Below, one piece after another: positions 26,511-34,731 of a stretch of 64,000 nucleotides of DNA (position 1 is its first letter; each line of letters begins with the position of its first letter). The notes beneath the pieces are model-generated. The model had not been told where the DNA came from. It did not search any database and saw nothing but the letters and a program-made list of their open reading frames with translations. The position numbers were made by a program, and so were the translations under genes. Source of the DNA: Bin94 sp965215535 (GTDB lineage: Bacteria > Gemmatimonadota > Gemmatimonadetes > Longimicrobiales > Gaopeijiaceae); contig OZ244063.1 in the NCBI GenBank assembly GCA_965215535.1, forward strand, positions 1,364,001 to 1,428,000. The letters run 5' to 3'.

Positions 26511-26719
26511 CCGCCTATCCCTTTCCCATTGATCTCCTCTCCGCCGTCACTTCCAGCCGGCGACCGGTCGGGGTTAGCCTGCACGCCGGAAATGTACCCG
26601 CGCATCAACTCGCGAACGACCTGGGCGGCAGGTCGGTGTTCCGTGCGGCAGGCATCGGCGAACGCCCGCCGCAACCCTTCCGAAAGCCGGATATTGAATG
26701 CGACGTTCTTGCGGACCAT
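26507..26719 (-). CDS. Ribbon-helix-helix (CopG/Arc-like) regulator
   Basis: 70 residues. FNIRLSEGLRRAFADACRTEHRPAAQVVRELMRGYI is an Arc-like beta-strand plus two helices, ending with a Gly-rich tail. RHH proteins dimerise and bind operator DNA through the strand. As the first gene of the operon with the methyltransferase and nuclease, it probably acts as the controller that delays restriction, or it autoregulates. A near-palindrome (CCCACATATGGG) lies 25-40 bases upstream of the start and could be its operator. A toxin-antitoxin role is less likely because no toxin is adjacent. Confidence 0.75.
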   Translation of the reverse strand: MVRKNVAFNIRLSEGLRRAFADACRTEHRPAAQVVRELMRGYISGVQANPDRSPAGSDGGEEINGKGIGG

Positions 26720-27149
26720 GCCTTAAGTGTACCCTTTGTGCCCACATATGGGTAGCCCCCCACGTTCGTCGTCAGTCCGACGGCAGCCTAGGAGCTTGCG
26801 CCGTAGAACGGCTTTCACCCGATTTTCCGCAGTCCCGACACCATATACGGTAGCAGGTGGACGATTTGTCTTCCACATGTTGGGGGTCGGGTCGCGCAGA
26901 GTTTTCTGGCGCGCAGGCTCCTAGTAATGACGGACTATCTGCGGAAGGCGGAGGCGGCGCGGGAGGCGTGGGAGTGGGCGGAGACGCAAGCACTATGGGG
27001 GGAGACGGATGAGTAATTGCGTCTACCGTTGGCTTCCGGGATCCTGCGCGGGATAGCGGCCGGGGTAATCCGTGCGTATGGGACTTCGCGCGATACACTC
27101 CGGCAATTTTCGGCGGCCGCTGATCCGGTGGGCGCGGACTGGCGGCGGC
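26720..27149. other. Intergenic region, island cargo boundary
   Basis: No gene is supported. The left end holds the promoter region of the RHH-methylase-nuclease operon, including the CCCACATATGGG near-palindrome at ~26741-26752. The rest appears to be DNA flanking the decayed integrase that starts near 27150. Confidence 0.4.
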
Positions 27150-28232
27150 ATGGCGATCAGGGTTGCAGCGATCCGAGGACCAGCGTCATCCAGGTGGAGT
27201 GGCGCGAAGACGGGCGCAAGATGCGCCGGTCGCTAAGGCACCGTGACTGTGCTCGCGCCAAGAGGCAGGCCGATGAGATCGCCGCCGGGTTTGCCGAACC
27301 GGTGGCCACCGGCGCTACAGAGGTCAAGTCCGAGCTGCTCACCCTAAAAACGCTGTTTGACATCTATGTTGAAGAGGTCACACCCGCCAAGGCCGAAAGG
27401 TCATGAAAGTACGATCGGGGCGCGATGAAGATGTCCTTCGGTTGTTCGGCAAGCACCGAAAGGCTGCGACGCTCTCTCAGAGAAATTGGGACCGGTTCAT
27501 CCGGGCACGAAGGGCTGGAACGACCGGTGGCAACCGTCGGCTCGCTGGCAATTGGACCATTCAACGAGACTTGAAGTTCTTGCTTGCGGTTTTCAACTGG
27601 GCTGCCTCGTCAAAGGACGAGGAGGGAAGACTTCTCATAGAGTCGAACCCACTTCGGGGCATCAAGGCATCATCCGAAAAGAACCCGCTCCAGATAATCC
27701 TCACGCAAGCAGAGTACGAGGCATTGCTCATGATGGCCGACGAAGTAGACTGGCGATTCAGAATCGCACTCGTGCTCGCCCACGAAACGGGACACCGCAT
27801 CGGGGCCATCTGCCAACTCCGGTGGCGCGGTGAGCATGAAAAGACGGGGCACGAGCACCGGACCCCAATCACATCCATGACACACGCCGTTCTGGTGGAA
27901 GCGCGGAGGCGCAACCCCGGAATTGGGGACGCGCCCTGATGCCCGCGCCGAAGAAAGCTTCGTCTTGCATGACCAGCTGGTTGGCGAGCAGCTGGTGGAA
28001 GAGAGCCGAAAAACTGGCTGGACTTGAACCCAGGTGGGGCTGCGGCTGGCACTCGCTCCGGCGCAAATTCGCTTCCGACCTCATGGAGTTGCCGCTCAAG
28101 GTTCCCTGTGACCTGGATGGGTGGAAGGCCGCCCAGACGATCCTCTTTTGCTATCAGATGCCCGATGAATACCGACTCAGAAAGGCTCTTGAAGCGTACA
28201 GAGAGCCCGGTTCTAGTGTTCTGTATCGGTAA
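27150..28232 (+). pseudogene. Tyrosine recombinase (phage-type integrase), multiply broken
   Basis: Pieces in different frames align in order with the integrase at 40908-41904. An arm-binding N-terminus (VEWREDGRKMRRSLRHRDCARAKRQA) leads into LTLKTLFDIYVEEVTPAKAE, followed by an in-frame TGA. Then come ATLSQRNWDRFIRARRAG (core-binding domain), FRIALVLAHETGHRIGAICQLRW with the first catalytic Arg, and a short internal deletion. The final piece has WHSLRRKFASDLM (HxxR) and ILFCYQMPDEYRLRKAL with the nucleophilic Tyr. A nonsense codon, frameshifts and a deletion make it inactive. Confidence 0.85.
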
Positions 28233-28359
28233 TGCGTTCGCAGTAGTTTTTGAGTGATTCCAGGATGTCGTCCGCGGACTTCGTCCAGATGAAGGGCTTG
28301 GGATTCTCGTTGTAGACCTCCAGGTAGTCCTTGATGGCCTGCACGAGTTGCCGGGTGTT
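28213..28359 (-). mobile_element. IS630-family transposase C-terminal remnant
   Basis: Forty-nine codons end the transposase: LVQAIKDYLEVYNENPKPFIW, TKSADDILESL and a short tail to the stop at 28213. The YNENPKPF...WTKSADDIL block is a hallmark of the IS630 C-terminus. Everything upstream of it is lost, the break lying next to the IS1380 fragment. It overlaps the end of the decayed integrase by about 20 bases. Confidence 0.8.
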
Positions 28360-28365
28360 CGACGG

Positions 28366-28680
28366 ACGACGAGGTTCACGGTCGCCAGGAAGGTCGCTTC
28401 TTTCACGGCTATTATGGCCACTACTGCCTTTTGCCGCTCTACATCACCTGTGGCGGCCAGCCGCTCCTTGCCCGGTTGAAGCCGGGCAACGCGGATCCTG
28501 CGGGCGGCGCGAGGGAAGAGCTGGCCCGGATCATGGAGAGGCTGCGAACTGCGGTGGCCGGGACTGAGGATCATCCTGCGGGAGGATTCCGCCTATGCCC
28601 GGGAGGAGCTTCTGGCATGGTGCGAGAGCAACGGCGTGGAGTACGTGATCGGCCTGGCGATCACGTACCCCGATCTCCCT
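28366..28680 (+). mobile_element. IS1380-family transposase internal remnant
   Basis: DDEVHGRQEGRFFHGYYGHYCFLPLYITCGGQPLLARLKPGN and, after a frameshift near 28550, LRIILREDSAYAREELLAW and CESNGVEYVIGLA reproduce the central catalytic part of IS1380 transposases (the G.EGRFFHGYYG and DSAY/DSGF blocks). Both ends are missing. Joined directly to an IS630 scrap, it marks a hotspot of insertions and deletions. Confidence 0.8.
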
Positions 28681-28914
28681 GCGGTTGCCGCCTTCGACCG
28701 ATGCGGCAACCTCCCCGACCGGGTTTCGGTAGGCGTGAGGCGGTGCGAGCCGCCGATGTGGCCAGCTTCGATCGTCGGATCCGCCTTTGCCGCTCATCTC
28801 CGGGGGACCGCTCCGGGCCCCTGCCCCTACCGTCCACCCCTTCAGGGTGGCTGCAAACATTCACCAAAGGGGGACATTCCTATTGCGGTTTGACAACGAA
28901 CACCGACCAGCGGG

Positions 28915-28944
28915 TTGACGAGTCGTCACCTCATTGCGTACAAT
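28915..28944 (+). promoter_or_regulatory. Sigma-70-type promoter of the cysteine-rich peptide operon
   Basis: A -35 TTGACG (28915-28920), an 18-base spacer and a -10 TACAAT (28939-28944) lie 82 bases before the ATG at 29026. This is the clearest housekeeping-type promoter in the island and implies a leader of about 75 bases. The spacing and hexamers are seen directly; activity is inferred. Confidence 0.6.
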
Positions 28945-29025
28945 GAATTCCATACCTTCGCATGGAGCCCACGGGAGTCGAATGGCTTCGGGGGTCTGAG
29001 CGGAATCACCACAGGGAGCGGTATA

Positions 29026-29343
29026 ATGATGGAATCGCTGAAGGAGATCGTTCGCAGCTGCGCCTTGGCCTTGGCCTTGATCGGCTTGCTCGGCGCGGGC
29101 ATGGTGGCGGGTACGATGTTGGTCGATTACCCGGCATCCGCAGTCGCGCAGGATGATGAGAACCGCGGCGAGGATGAGACGTGCGAGGACGACGCGTGCG
29201 TCAAGAACGAGCGGTGGTGGTGGTGGGATTCAGAGGGATGTCGCAACACGGAGGGGACGGGGAGCGACTGTAACGTCACAGACGACGGGTGCGGCAACTA
29301 CCAATGCGACGACGAGTGCGACAACGACGACTGCAACCGCTGA
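29026..29343 (+). CDS. Secreted acidic eight-cysteine peptide
   Basis: 105 residues; GGGAG lies upstream of the ATG pair at 29026/29029. Residues 1-41 are a signal peptide ending SAVA|Q. The ~64-residue mature chain is strongly acidic with eight cysteines and an unusual run of four tryptophans. Cys53, 58, 72, 82, 89 and 94 are spaced C-x4-C-x13-C-x9-C-x6-C-x4-C, with the local contexts GCR, CN and GCG. The same spacing, apart from the second gap, appears in the secreted protein at 31182-31889. It heads a five-gene operon and its stop overlaps the next start (TGATG). No family is recognised. Confidence 0.75.
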   Translation: MMESLKEIVRSCALALALIGLLGAGMVAGTMLVDYPASAVAQDDENRGEDETCEDDACVKNERWWWWDSEGCRNTEGTGSDCNVTDDGCGNYQCDDECDNDDCNR

Positions 29344-30503
29344 TGCAGATTCCGGGCCTGATTCCGGCTTGGGTTCTGGTCGTCTCCCTTGCAGTCGTCG
29401 GCTGCAGGGGGGACGGTCAGGCTCCGACCGGCATTCCCCATCCCGACGCCCGGAATCTCCCCCCACCGACCGCTGCCCAGATTACTTCGGAGGGATTGCC
29501 AACGGGGTTGTCTGACGTAGAACTATCGGCGTGGACTGCCGCTCGGGACGCCCTGCTCGGCGCTACGGCGGTGTTGCGCCTGGGGTCAGAACGGCGCGGC
29601 CCAGATTTGTTCGGGTACGTGCCGAAAGCTGACATCGCCGCCAATGGCAATATCGTCGTTTTGGATGAGATTGATCAGGAGATCCGGGTCTTTGACTCGG
29701 AAGGTCGTTTCATTGACGGCTTTGGGGGAATGGGGGATGGGCCGCTGGAGCTTCGGAACGCCGTGGATTTCCATTTGTTCCCTGACGGAAGAATTGCTGT
29801 GCCGCTTGGGAGATTCGGACCGGTCAAGGTATTCCAACGTTCCGACGGACGCTGGACCTTGATAGCCCAGCACCCAACCTCGGCGAACGATCTCTGCGGC
29901 ATGGACGACGGAGGGTTGTTCTCTGCCGGGTACTCGCGCGAGGACGACACCATCATCAACGAGTATGGGAGTTCCGTTGATGCGCCAGGAGAAGTGGTTC
30001 GGAGTTTCGGGGTCGGCTACATACACGATCACGGGTTCATTAGAGCCGCGCTATCCAACGGCTTGATCGAGTGTCTCCAAGGTTCGAGGGCGATCGTGTT
30101 CGGCTTCTCAATCCTCCCGGTTCTGCGATCCTACAGCGTCGACGGCATTCTGAATTGGACGGCGGCGCTGGACGAGCAATACCTTCAGCTCGGGGTTTGG
30201 GAGAAGAGACACCCGGAAACCGGTCGAGTCGGCTACTCGGAGGCAACGCGCTTGCCGCACGATCGCTTGGCGGAGTTGGAAGCGGTGGGTGCGGGAGAGC
30301 ATGTGTTCATCCAGCACGCCAGGGTGCTGCCGGAGGAGCGGAGAATTGTCCCTCGTTCCTACTTGATCGACGCCGCTACGGGCATCGGCGCTTTCATCGG
30401 CGACTCGCTTCCCGTGGTAATCTCCGTACAGCCAGACGGATACATCGCCTTATTTGAAGAACCCCACGTTCATCTGGAAGTTCGCAAGTTCCACGGGGGC
30501 TGA
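29343..30503 (+). CDS. Six-bladed beta-propeller lipoprotein
   Basis: 386 residues; the ATG overlaps the preceding stop. A lipoprotein signal ends with the lipobox VVGC (Cys21). After a ~60-residue linker the propeller begins: ADIAANGNIVVLDEIDQEIRVFDSEGRFIDGFGG is a canonical blade, followed by FHLFPDGRIAVPLGRFGPVKVF, SILPVLRSYSVDGILNW and a closing VISVQPDGYIALFEEP. The fold commonly serves as a ligand- or protein-binding platform at the cell envelope. Coupling to the cysteine-rich peptide gene upstream suggests that the peptide is its ligand or cargo; that is inference. Confidence 0.82.
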   Translation: MQIPGLIPAWVLVVSLAVVGCRGDGQAPTGIPHPDARNLPPPTAAQITSEGLPTGLSDVELSAWTAARDALLGATAVLRLGSERRGPDLFGYVPKADIAANGNIVVLDEIDQEIRVFDSEGRFIDGFGGMGDGPLELRNAVDFHLFPDGRIAVPLGRFGPVKVFQRSDGRWTLIAQHPTSANDLCGMDDGGLFSAGYSREDDTIINEYGSSVDAPGEVVRSFGVGYIHDHGFIRAALSNGLIECLQGSRAIVFGFSILPVLRSYSVDGILNWTAALDEQYLQLGVWEKRHPETGRVGYSEATRLPHDRLAELEAVGAGEHVFIQHARVLPEERRIVPRSYLIDAATGIGAFIGDSLPVVISVQPDGYIALFEEPHVHLEVRKFHGG

Positions 30504-30524
30504 CTCCAAAGCAGGAGAGGAAGG

Positions 30525-31178
30525 ATGAGCAATCCGGGAGAGCGTCGTCGCAAGGCGACCAGACTCGCGCTTCTGACAGTGTCGGTAGGATTCCTGATAG
30601 GCGTATCGCTGGGCTCGGCAGGCTTGCTGCCCGTGCCCGAATTTAGCGTTCGCTGGTCGGTGCCGGCACTCAGCGGTGACGAATATTTGCCGACCGGAAG
30701 GTCGGAACCGGGCGAACAGTTGCTTCTGGTCTACGTAGGTTCGTCAACCTGCGGGTGGTCGAACCGGCCCGGGTTGCCAGCCATGGTCCGCGGGCTCAAG
30801 ACCGAGTTGTCTTCTCGCGCCGCCGCGCTGGGCAAACAGTTCGCCGTGATCGGGGTCGCTCGTGACCGAAGGGCTGATGATGGACTGGCGCACTTGGAGA
30901 AATTCGGTCCGTTTGACGAAGTCATGGCGGGCCAGAGCTGGGCGAACACCGGGATCCAAGAGTACATCTACGGAGCGCGTGACATGGCGGGGCCGGGTGT
31001 GACTCCGCAACTCATCATTCTATCCAGACGGCTGGACTATTCGGTTGGCCATGTGTCTACCGAGGAGGAACGTGTCCTGCTGCGGAGAACCGGGCTTGGA
31101 GAGATCACCGAATGGGTGGAAGCGGGGGCGCCTCTTGTAATCGACAGTCCATCAGCCGCGCCACACGAGAGGAGTTGA
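30525..31178 (+). CDS. Membrane-anchored thioredoxin-fold protein with a single active-site Cys
   Basis: 217 residues with a strong AGGAGAGGAAGG before the ATG. One N-terminal membrane helix (ALLTVSVGFLIGVSLGSAG) leads to a periplasmic thioredoxin-like domain: LLLVYVGSSTCGWSN (Cys76, motif CGWS) stands where TlpA-type proteins have CxxC, followed by FAVIGVARDRR and a GVTPQLIILSRR strand with the cis-Pro loop. A CxxS site can form mixed disulfides and act as an isomerase-like or docking protein, but it cannot act as a simple dithiol oxidase. It lies between two genes for cysteine-rich secreted proteins, its probable substrates. Confidence 0.75.
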   Translation: MSNPGERRRKATRLALLTVSVGFLIGVSLGSAGLLPVPEFSVRWSVPALSGDEYLPTGRSEPGEQLLLVYVGSSTCGWSNRPGLPAMVRGLKTELSSRAAALGKQFAVIGVARDRRADDGLAHLEKFGPFDEVMAGQSWANTGIQEYIYGARDMAGPGVTPQLIILSRRLDYSVGHVSTEEERVLLRRTGLGEITEWVEAGAPLVIDSPSAAPHERS

Positions 31179-31181
31179 ACC

Positions 31182-31889
31182 ATGACGAAGCGGTGGATCG
31201 GAAGATCTCTGGCGGCGGCGGGAATCTTGGGGTTGGCGATCGTTGGGATCGTGCTTGGGGGACTTGTTGGGACTATCGGTTCGGCGCGCGCGGGTGAAGA
31301 CTTTGAGCACCTGTGCGAACGTGATCGTTGCTCCGAGAGCACCGGTGGTTGCCGGGACGCAGGGCAGCAAGAAACCCTGTGCAACCTGCACGATTTTGGC
31401 TGCGGGACGATTCCGTGCGATCTGTCGTGGAAGGAGCTTGCGACGTTTGATCGGGACGATGCGCCAGAAATCTGGATGGCGTGGGGTCCACAGGCAATCC
31501 CGCGATTGGCCAAACTCGCTTTTGCTGCGAATGGCTCGTCACCGCCGACGGTACAGCTACAGGCACTGACGACGCTCGCCAAGATTGCGAGGGAGTGGGA
31601 TGTGCGAGAGCTTCGGCCTGAATTCCGCGGCGACCTGTCGCGCGTAGCCGTTGCCTACACGCGCCGACCGCTGGACCAGGTTTCGCCCAACGAACGGGCG
31701 GAATCGCTAAAGCGGGGCATCGACATCGCGATGATCCTTGCAACGGAGTTGGATCATCCGTATTACCGGGAATCCGTGCGGATGCTGGAAGAGGCCGCCA
31801 CGGTGCGTGCACGCTTGGCAGCAGACGCTACGTCGGTTTCTGATTCCATCGTCGTGGAGATTACCCGCTACGCCAAGCGTGCGCGTTAG
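31182..31889 (+). CDS. Secreted protein with six-Cys module and helical C-terminal domain
   Basis: 235 residues; GAGGAG precedes the ATG and only three bases separate it from the upstream stop. Signal peptide to about GSARA. Cys45, 50, 57, 67, 74 and 79 follow C-x4-C-x6-C-x9-C-x6-C-x4-C, with GCR, CN and GCG contexts matching the peptide at 29026. Residues ~80-235 are helical (WGPQAIPRLAKLAFAAN, VQLQALTTLAKIAREWDVREL, AESLKRGIDIAMILATELDH), resembling HEAT-like repeats. It looks like a cysteine module fused to a binding scaffold. No known family is recognised. Confidence 0.75.
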   Translation: MTKRWIGRSLAAAGILGLAIVGIVLGGLVGTIGSARAGEDFEHLCERDRCSESTGGCRDAGQQETLCNLHDFGCGTIPCDLSWKELATFDRDDAPEIWMAWGPQAIPRLAKLAFAANGSSPPTVQLQALTTLAKIAREWDVRELRPEFRGDLSRVAVAYTRRPLDQVSPNERAESLKRGIDIAMILATELDHPYYRESVRMLEEAATVRARLAADATSVSDSIVVEITRYAKRAR

Positions 31890-31900
31890 CAGGATGCCCG

Positions 31901-32614
31901 ATGATGCCCTCCGAAACTCGTCCGGGGCGGGGGAGCGTGAGGTGGGGTCGACTCTTCGCGGCGATCATTGGCCTAATAGTCGGGACGGCATTTTTCTGGC
32001 TGGTGGATCTCTATCGAATCAGCTCCCATTCCATGGCTCCGACCCTGCTACCGGGTGATATGGTGGTAGCGACTCGCATCCCATCCGCATTTTGGGCCCT
32101 GCACGGCGGAGGCGCGCACCGGAGACAAGGTCCAAAACACTACGAAGTATGGGTTTACGCACCACCCTCGGGCACTGGCGAGGCACTGGTAAAGCGCGTC
32201 ATCGGGATATCAGGGGACACGATTGCGATGGTGCATGGGAGGCTCTATGTGAACCACCACCGAATGCTGGGTCCGGCTCCCGATCCGAGTGAGGGGGCTG
32301 CCATCGGCAGCAGCGCCGTGAATGCGGAAGCAAGTTTCGCATGGCAAGCGGAGTACCTGGTCTCCGGTACGGAAGTATCCAGGTACAGACCGACGGCTGA
32401 CGACTGGGGTCCGTTGGTCGTGCCAAAGGGTTTCTATTTTTTGTTGGGTGACAATCGCCACCGCAGCATTGACTCGCGTCACAGTGGATTCGTCGATATC
32501 GATCGCATGATCGGTCGCGTGCGCGGCATCTACTTTTCGGTTGGCGCACCAGAATCAGATGAGTTCCCTTCGGCCCGCGAGTTCCGATGGCGTAGAATTG
32601 GAAGGATCGAGTGA
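31901..32614 (+). CDS. Type I signal peptidase (S26 family)
   Basis: 237 residues. One N-terminal membrane helix (FAAIIGLIVGTAFFWLVDLY) is followed by the catalytic serine in SHSMAPTLLPGD (Ser44) and the general-base lysine in VKRVIGISGD (Lys98). A GDNRHRSIDSR box D-like segment lies near residue 180, and FGSVDxD-like sequence appears as GFVDIDRMIGRV. All catalytic elements of LepB are present. It is the last gene of the cysteine-rich peptide operon, 11 bases after the preceding stop, implying a dedicated processing enzyme for the exported products. The residues between motifs include an insert (~105-160) that may change specificity. Confidence 0.85.
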   Translation: MMPSETRPGRGSVRWGRLFAAIIGLIVGTAFFWLVDLYRISSHSMAPTLLPGDMVVATRIPSAFWALHGGGAHRRQGPKHYEVWVYAPPSGTGEALVKRVIGISGDTIAMVHGRLYVNHHRMLGPAPDPSEGAAIGSSAVNAEASFAWQAEYLVSGTEVSRYRPTADDWGPLVVPKGFYFLLGDNRHRSIDSRHSGFVDIDRMIGRVRGIYFSVGAPESDEFPSAREFRWRRIGRIE

Positions 32615-32766
32615 CCATCGTTCCCGGGGCTGTTGGAGGAGGTGTCCCGGTATCGGTTTCCTGGACAAGAGGAAAGCTTAAATTCATGCAGGTCTCCGGT
32701 GCTTAGCAACCATCAATTCGGGGTATCGGTATAAGGCGGTGGGACAGGTGATGCCTGTGCGCTGAA

Positions 32767-33204
32767 CTACGGGAGAGCCTGGGTGGCCGAGAGGGATATC
32801 CATTTCATCCCCTTCTGCAGCCGTCTGGCGACCCAGACGGCGCGACCGACGACGCGGACCTCCTCGGCGGGCCGTTCGTAGGAGTCGTAGTCGGGGTTGA
32901 GAGACTTGAGGACGACCCTTGGGGGGTCGGGCACGGCGCAGTAGCCTCTCGGAGCCGAGTGGGGACCGTTCGCCGGAGCGGGCTTTGACCGCGTTCCGCG
33001 CGCGAGCTTCCGGTCGTGCCGGAAGAGATCGGGGCTGCACCCGAGATGATCGGCCAGCGCCTCGCGGTCGTCCTCGGCCAGCGTCCTGGGCGTTCCCCGG
33101 TTGACGAACTGGTGGAGGTAGGCGGGGTTGCGCTCAATGGCGATGGAGGCGGAGCGGAGACTCGACCGGCCTTCGGCGAGCATCGCGAGGATCCTTCGGC
33201 GCAC
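32767..33204 (-). CDS. CI-like repressor missing its protease core
   Basis: 145 residues from a GTG start. Residues ~1-60 form a helix-turn-helix (ILAMLAEGRSSLRSASIAIERN, AYLHQFVNRGTPRTLAEDDREALADHLG), as in XRE/S24 phage-type repressors. The C-terminal LNPDYDSYERPAEEVRVVGRAVWVARRL matches the end of S24 (LexA/CI) proteins, but the Ser-Lys protease segment between is absent. It is probably an internally deleted repressor. It is divergent from another HTH-like gene at 33509, an arrangement typical of phage immunity regions. Confidence 0.65.
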   Translation of the reverse strand: MRRRILAMLAEGRSSLRSASIAIERNPAYLHQFVNRGTPRTLAEDDREALADHLGCSPDLFRHDRKLARGTRSKPAPANGPHSAPRGYCAVPDPPRVVLKSLNPDYDSYERPAEEVRVVGRAVWVARRLQKGMKWISLSATQALP

Positions 33205-33508
33205 GGGATCCAGCTGATCGGCGTTCGTCCTCTTCGTTCATGAGCGGGAAGCTGCGTGCGGTTCATCCTTCACGCAAAGAGATGGTTCGCCTAGGGGCTC
33301 CGCGCCCCTTTCCGTTCCAACGAACATTTCGTGGCCAAAATCCCACACGATCCGGAGGGCGAGCGCCGCGAATCAAAGCGCTTACTATGCCGCTGGCGCC
33401 AGTGGGCTGGGGGGGGCGATTCCGCAATGTGCTCCCCTCTAACGATATGGGGAAAACCTATTTCCCATGGCATTGCGCGATATGGGCGACGGGCTCTGGT
33501 TTCGGGCC
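33205..33508. other. Divergent control region between two HTH-type genes
   Basis: About 300 bases lie between the repressor-like gene (minus) and a Cro-like small gene (plus). It contains an imperfect inverted repeat, ATGGGGAAA at 33449-33457 and TTTCCCAT at 33462-33469, which could be an operator. No coding sequence is supported here. Confidence 0.4.
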
Positions 33509-33741
33509 ATGAGCGAGCTGACGAAGGAGTTCGAGCGGCGCGTGACGGCGTTTCTGGCGCGGACGGGCTGTCGGCGTCGGAGTTCGGGGAGCGCGCGGTT
33601 GGCGACCGGAAGTTCGTGGGCGACGTGCGGCGGGGCCGGTCTCCGCGTCTGGCGACGGCGGATCGGGTGCTGGCGTTCATGGCGGCGCACGAGGGGGAGC
33701 GTTCGCGGGAGCCGAGGATCAAGCCGGAGGAGTCGCGATGA
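33509..33741 (+). pseudogene. Small HTH-like protein, frameshifted
   Basis: MSELTKEFERRVTAFLARTG is read from the ATG at 33509. After a one-base slip near 33567 the continuation is LSASEFGERAVGDRKFVGDV, RRGRSPRLATADRVLAFM and a basic tail to the stop at 33741. The combined product would be ~77 residues with a Cro/XRE-like helix-turn-helix (LSASEFGERAVG). It is likely the partner of the divergent repressor remnant. The frameshift suggests loss of function. Confidence 0.6.
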
Positions 33742-34260
33742 TCGCGCATATGAAGGGACGCGAGAAGGCGCTGGCGAAGTTGGGCTGGTGGGGCGGGAAA
33801 GCCGAGTGGGTCGCGCTGGTCTGTCGTCACGGCGGCGCGTTCACGCGCGACCAGCTCTGCGCCGAGCACATCCGGCACCGGAAGGCCGCTTCCGAGGAGG
33901 TGCTTCTGCGTCGGCTGCTCTCGCTCGACTACGCGATTGAGCGCCCGAACCTGTCCTGGCTCCCGACGGAGCCCGAGAAGGTGGCGGCGTTCGAGGAGAT
34001 CGGGATCGACCGCCGGGTTCTGCCCGCGCGCGTGTACCGGGGCGCGGCGTGCGCACTGACGGAAAGTTGGACCGGGCCAGGAAGGTTCTGGCCAACTGGA
34101 CCGGCCGCGCGCGCGCATCCGCGACCGGTCGCGAGATCCGCAGCGAGATCGAGCGGATCGAACGGGGCATCCGCGGTGGGGACGGGAGCGTGATCGGAGG
34201 CGATGATCGCCGCCTTCGCGATCTGGCGGTCGAGCCGCCTCTCGGGGGGGCTCGCCTTGA
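33738..34260 (+). pseudogene. Winged-helix mobile-element protein, decayed
   Basis: The first ~100 codons (GGKAEWVALVCRHGGAFTRDQLCAEHIRHRKAASEEVLLRRLLS, then a SWLPTEPEKVAAFEEIGIDRRVLPARVYRGA segment) resemble the N-terminal winged-helix part of replication-relaxation-type proteins. After ~34045 related sequence appears in other frames (RARKVLANWTGRA, REIRSEIERIERGIRGG, then FAIWRSSRLSGGLA), indicating at least two frameshifts. The ATG at 33738 overlaps the stop of the previous frame (ATGA). It is probably a remnant of the same element as the neighbouring repressor. Confidence 0.55.
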
Positions 34261-34731
34261 GCGCCGGATGCCCAGGCCGATGTCGATCCGCGAGCGTACA
34301 TCGCACATTAGGGGTCGCTGGACAGCAGATCGCATCTTCGATGTACAGGCCTCCTGTTCCGCATCTTGCTGGCGAGCTTGCGGTTGTGCCGCGGCCAGCG
34401 GAGCGGCGAGGCCGATCCGGGTCTCCGGGCCGTGGACGGGAGCGACCCCCATCTCGGCATGCCTCGATCGGCATCGGGGCAGGATGGGGATGTACAAGCC
34501 TATCCCACCCACCCGCAGGTCGCTCCCAGTCCAGCAATCCCCATACGGGGAAGGCCAACGGGGGTCGGAAAAGATGGATCTCTGACCAATGGGCCGGTGG
34601 TGGCTCGCGCCCTCGGAACCCCTTGATCGTTGCTCAGAATCCCTGAGCGCCCATCGGTGATCGAGCAGCCCGTCCCCGTTAGTCCACGATGACGCCGCAG
34701 CGGGAATTCATGACTCCGAGGATGCTCTCCA
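34261..34731. other. No gene recognised
   Basis: About 470 bases between the decayed winged-helix gene and the TIR cluster. Several short ORFs overlap but carry no motif and no start signal. It is probably degenerate mobile DNA. Confidence 0.45.
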
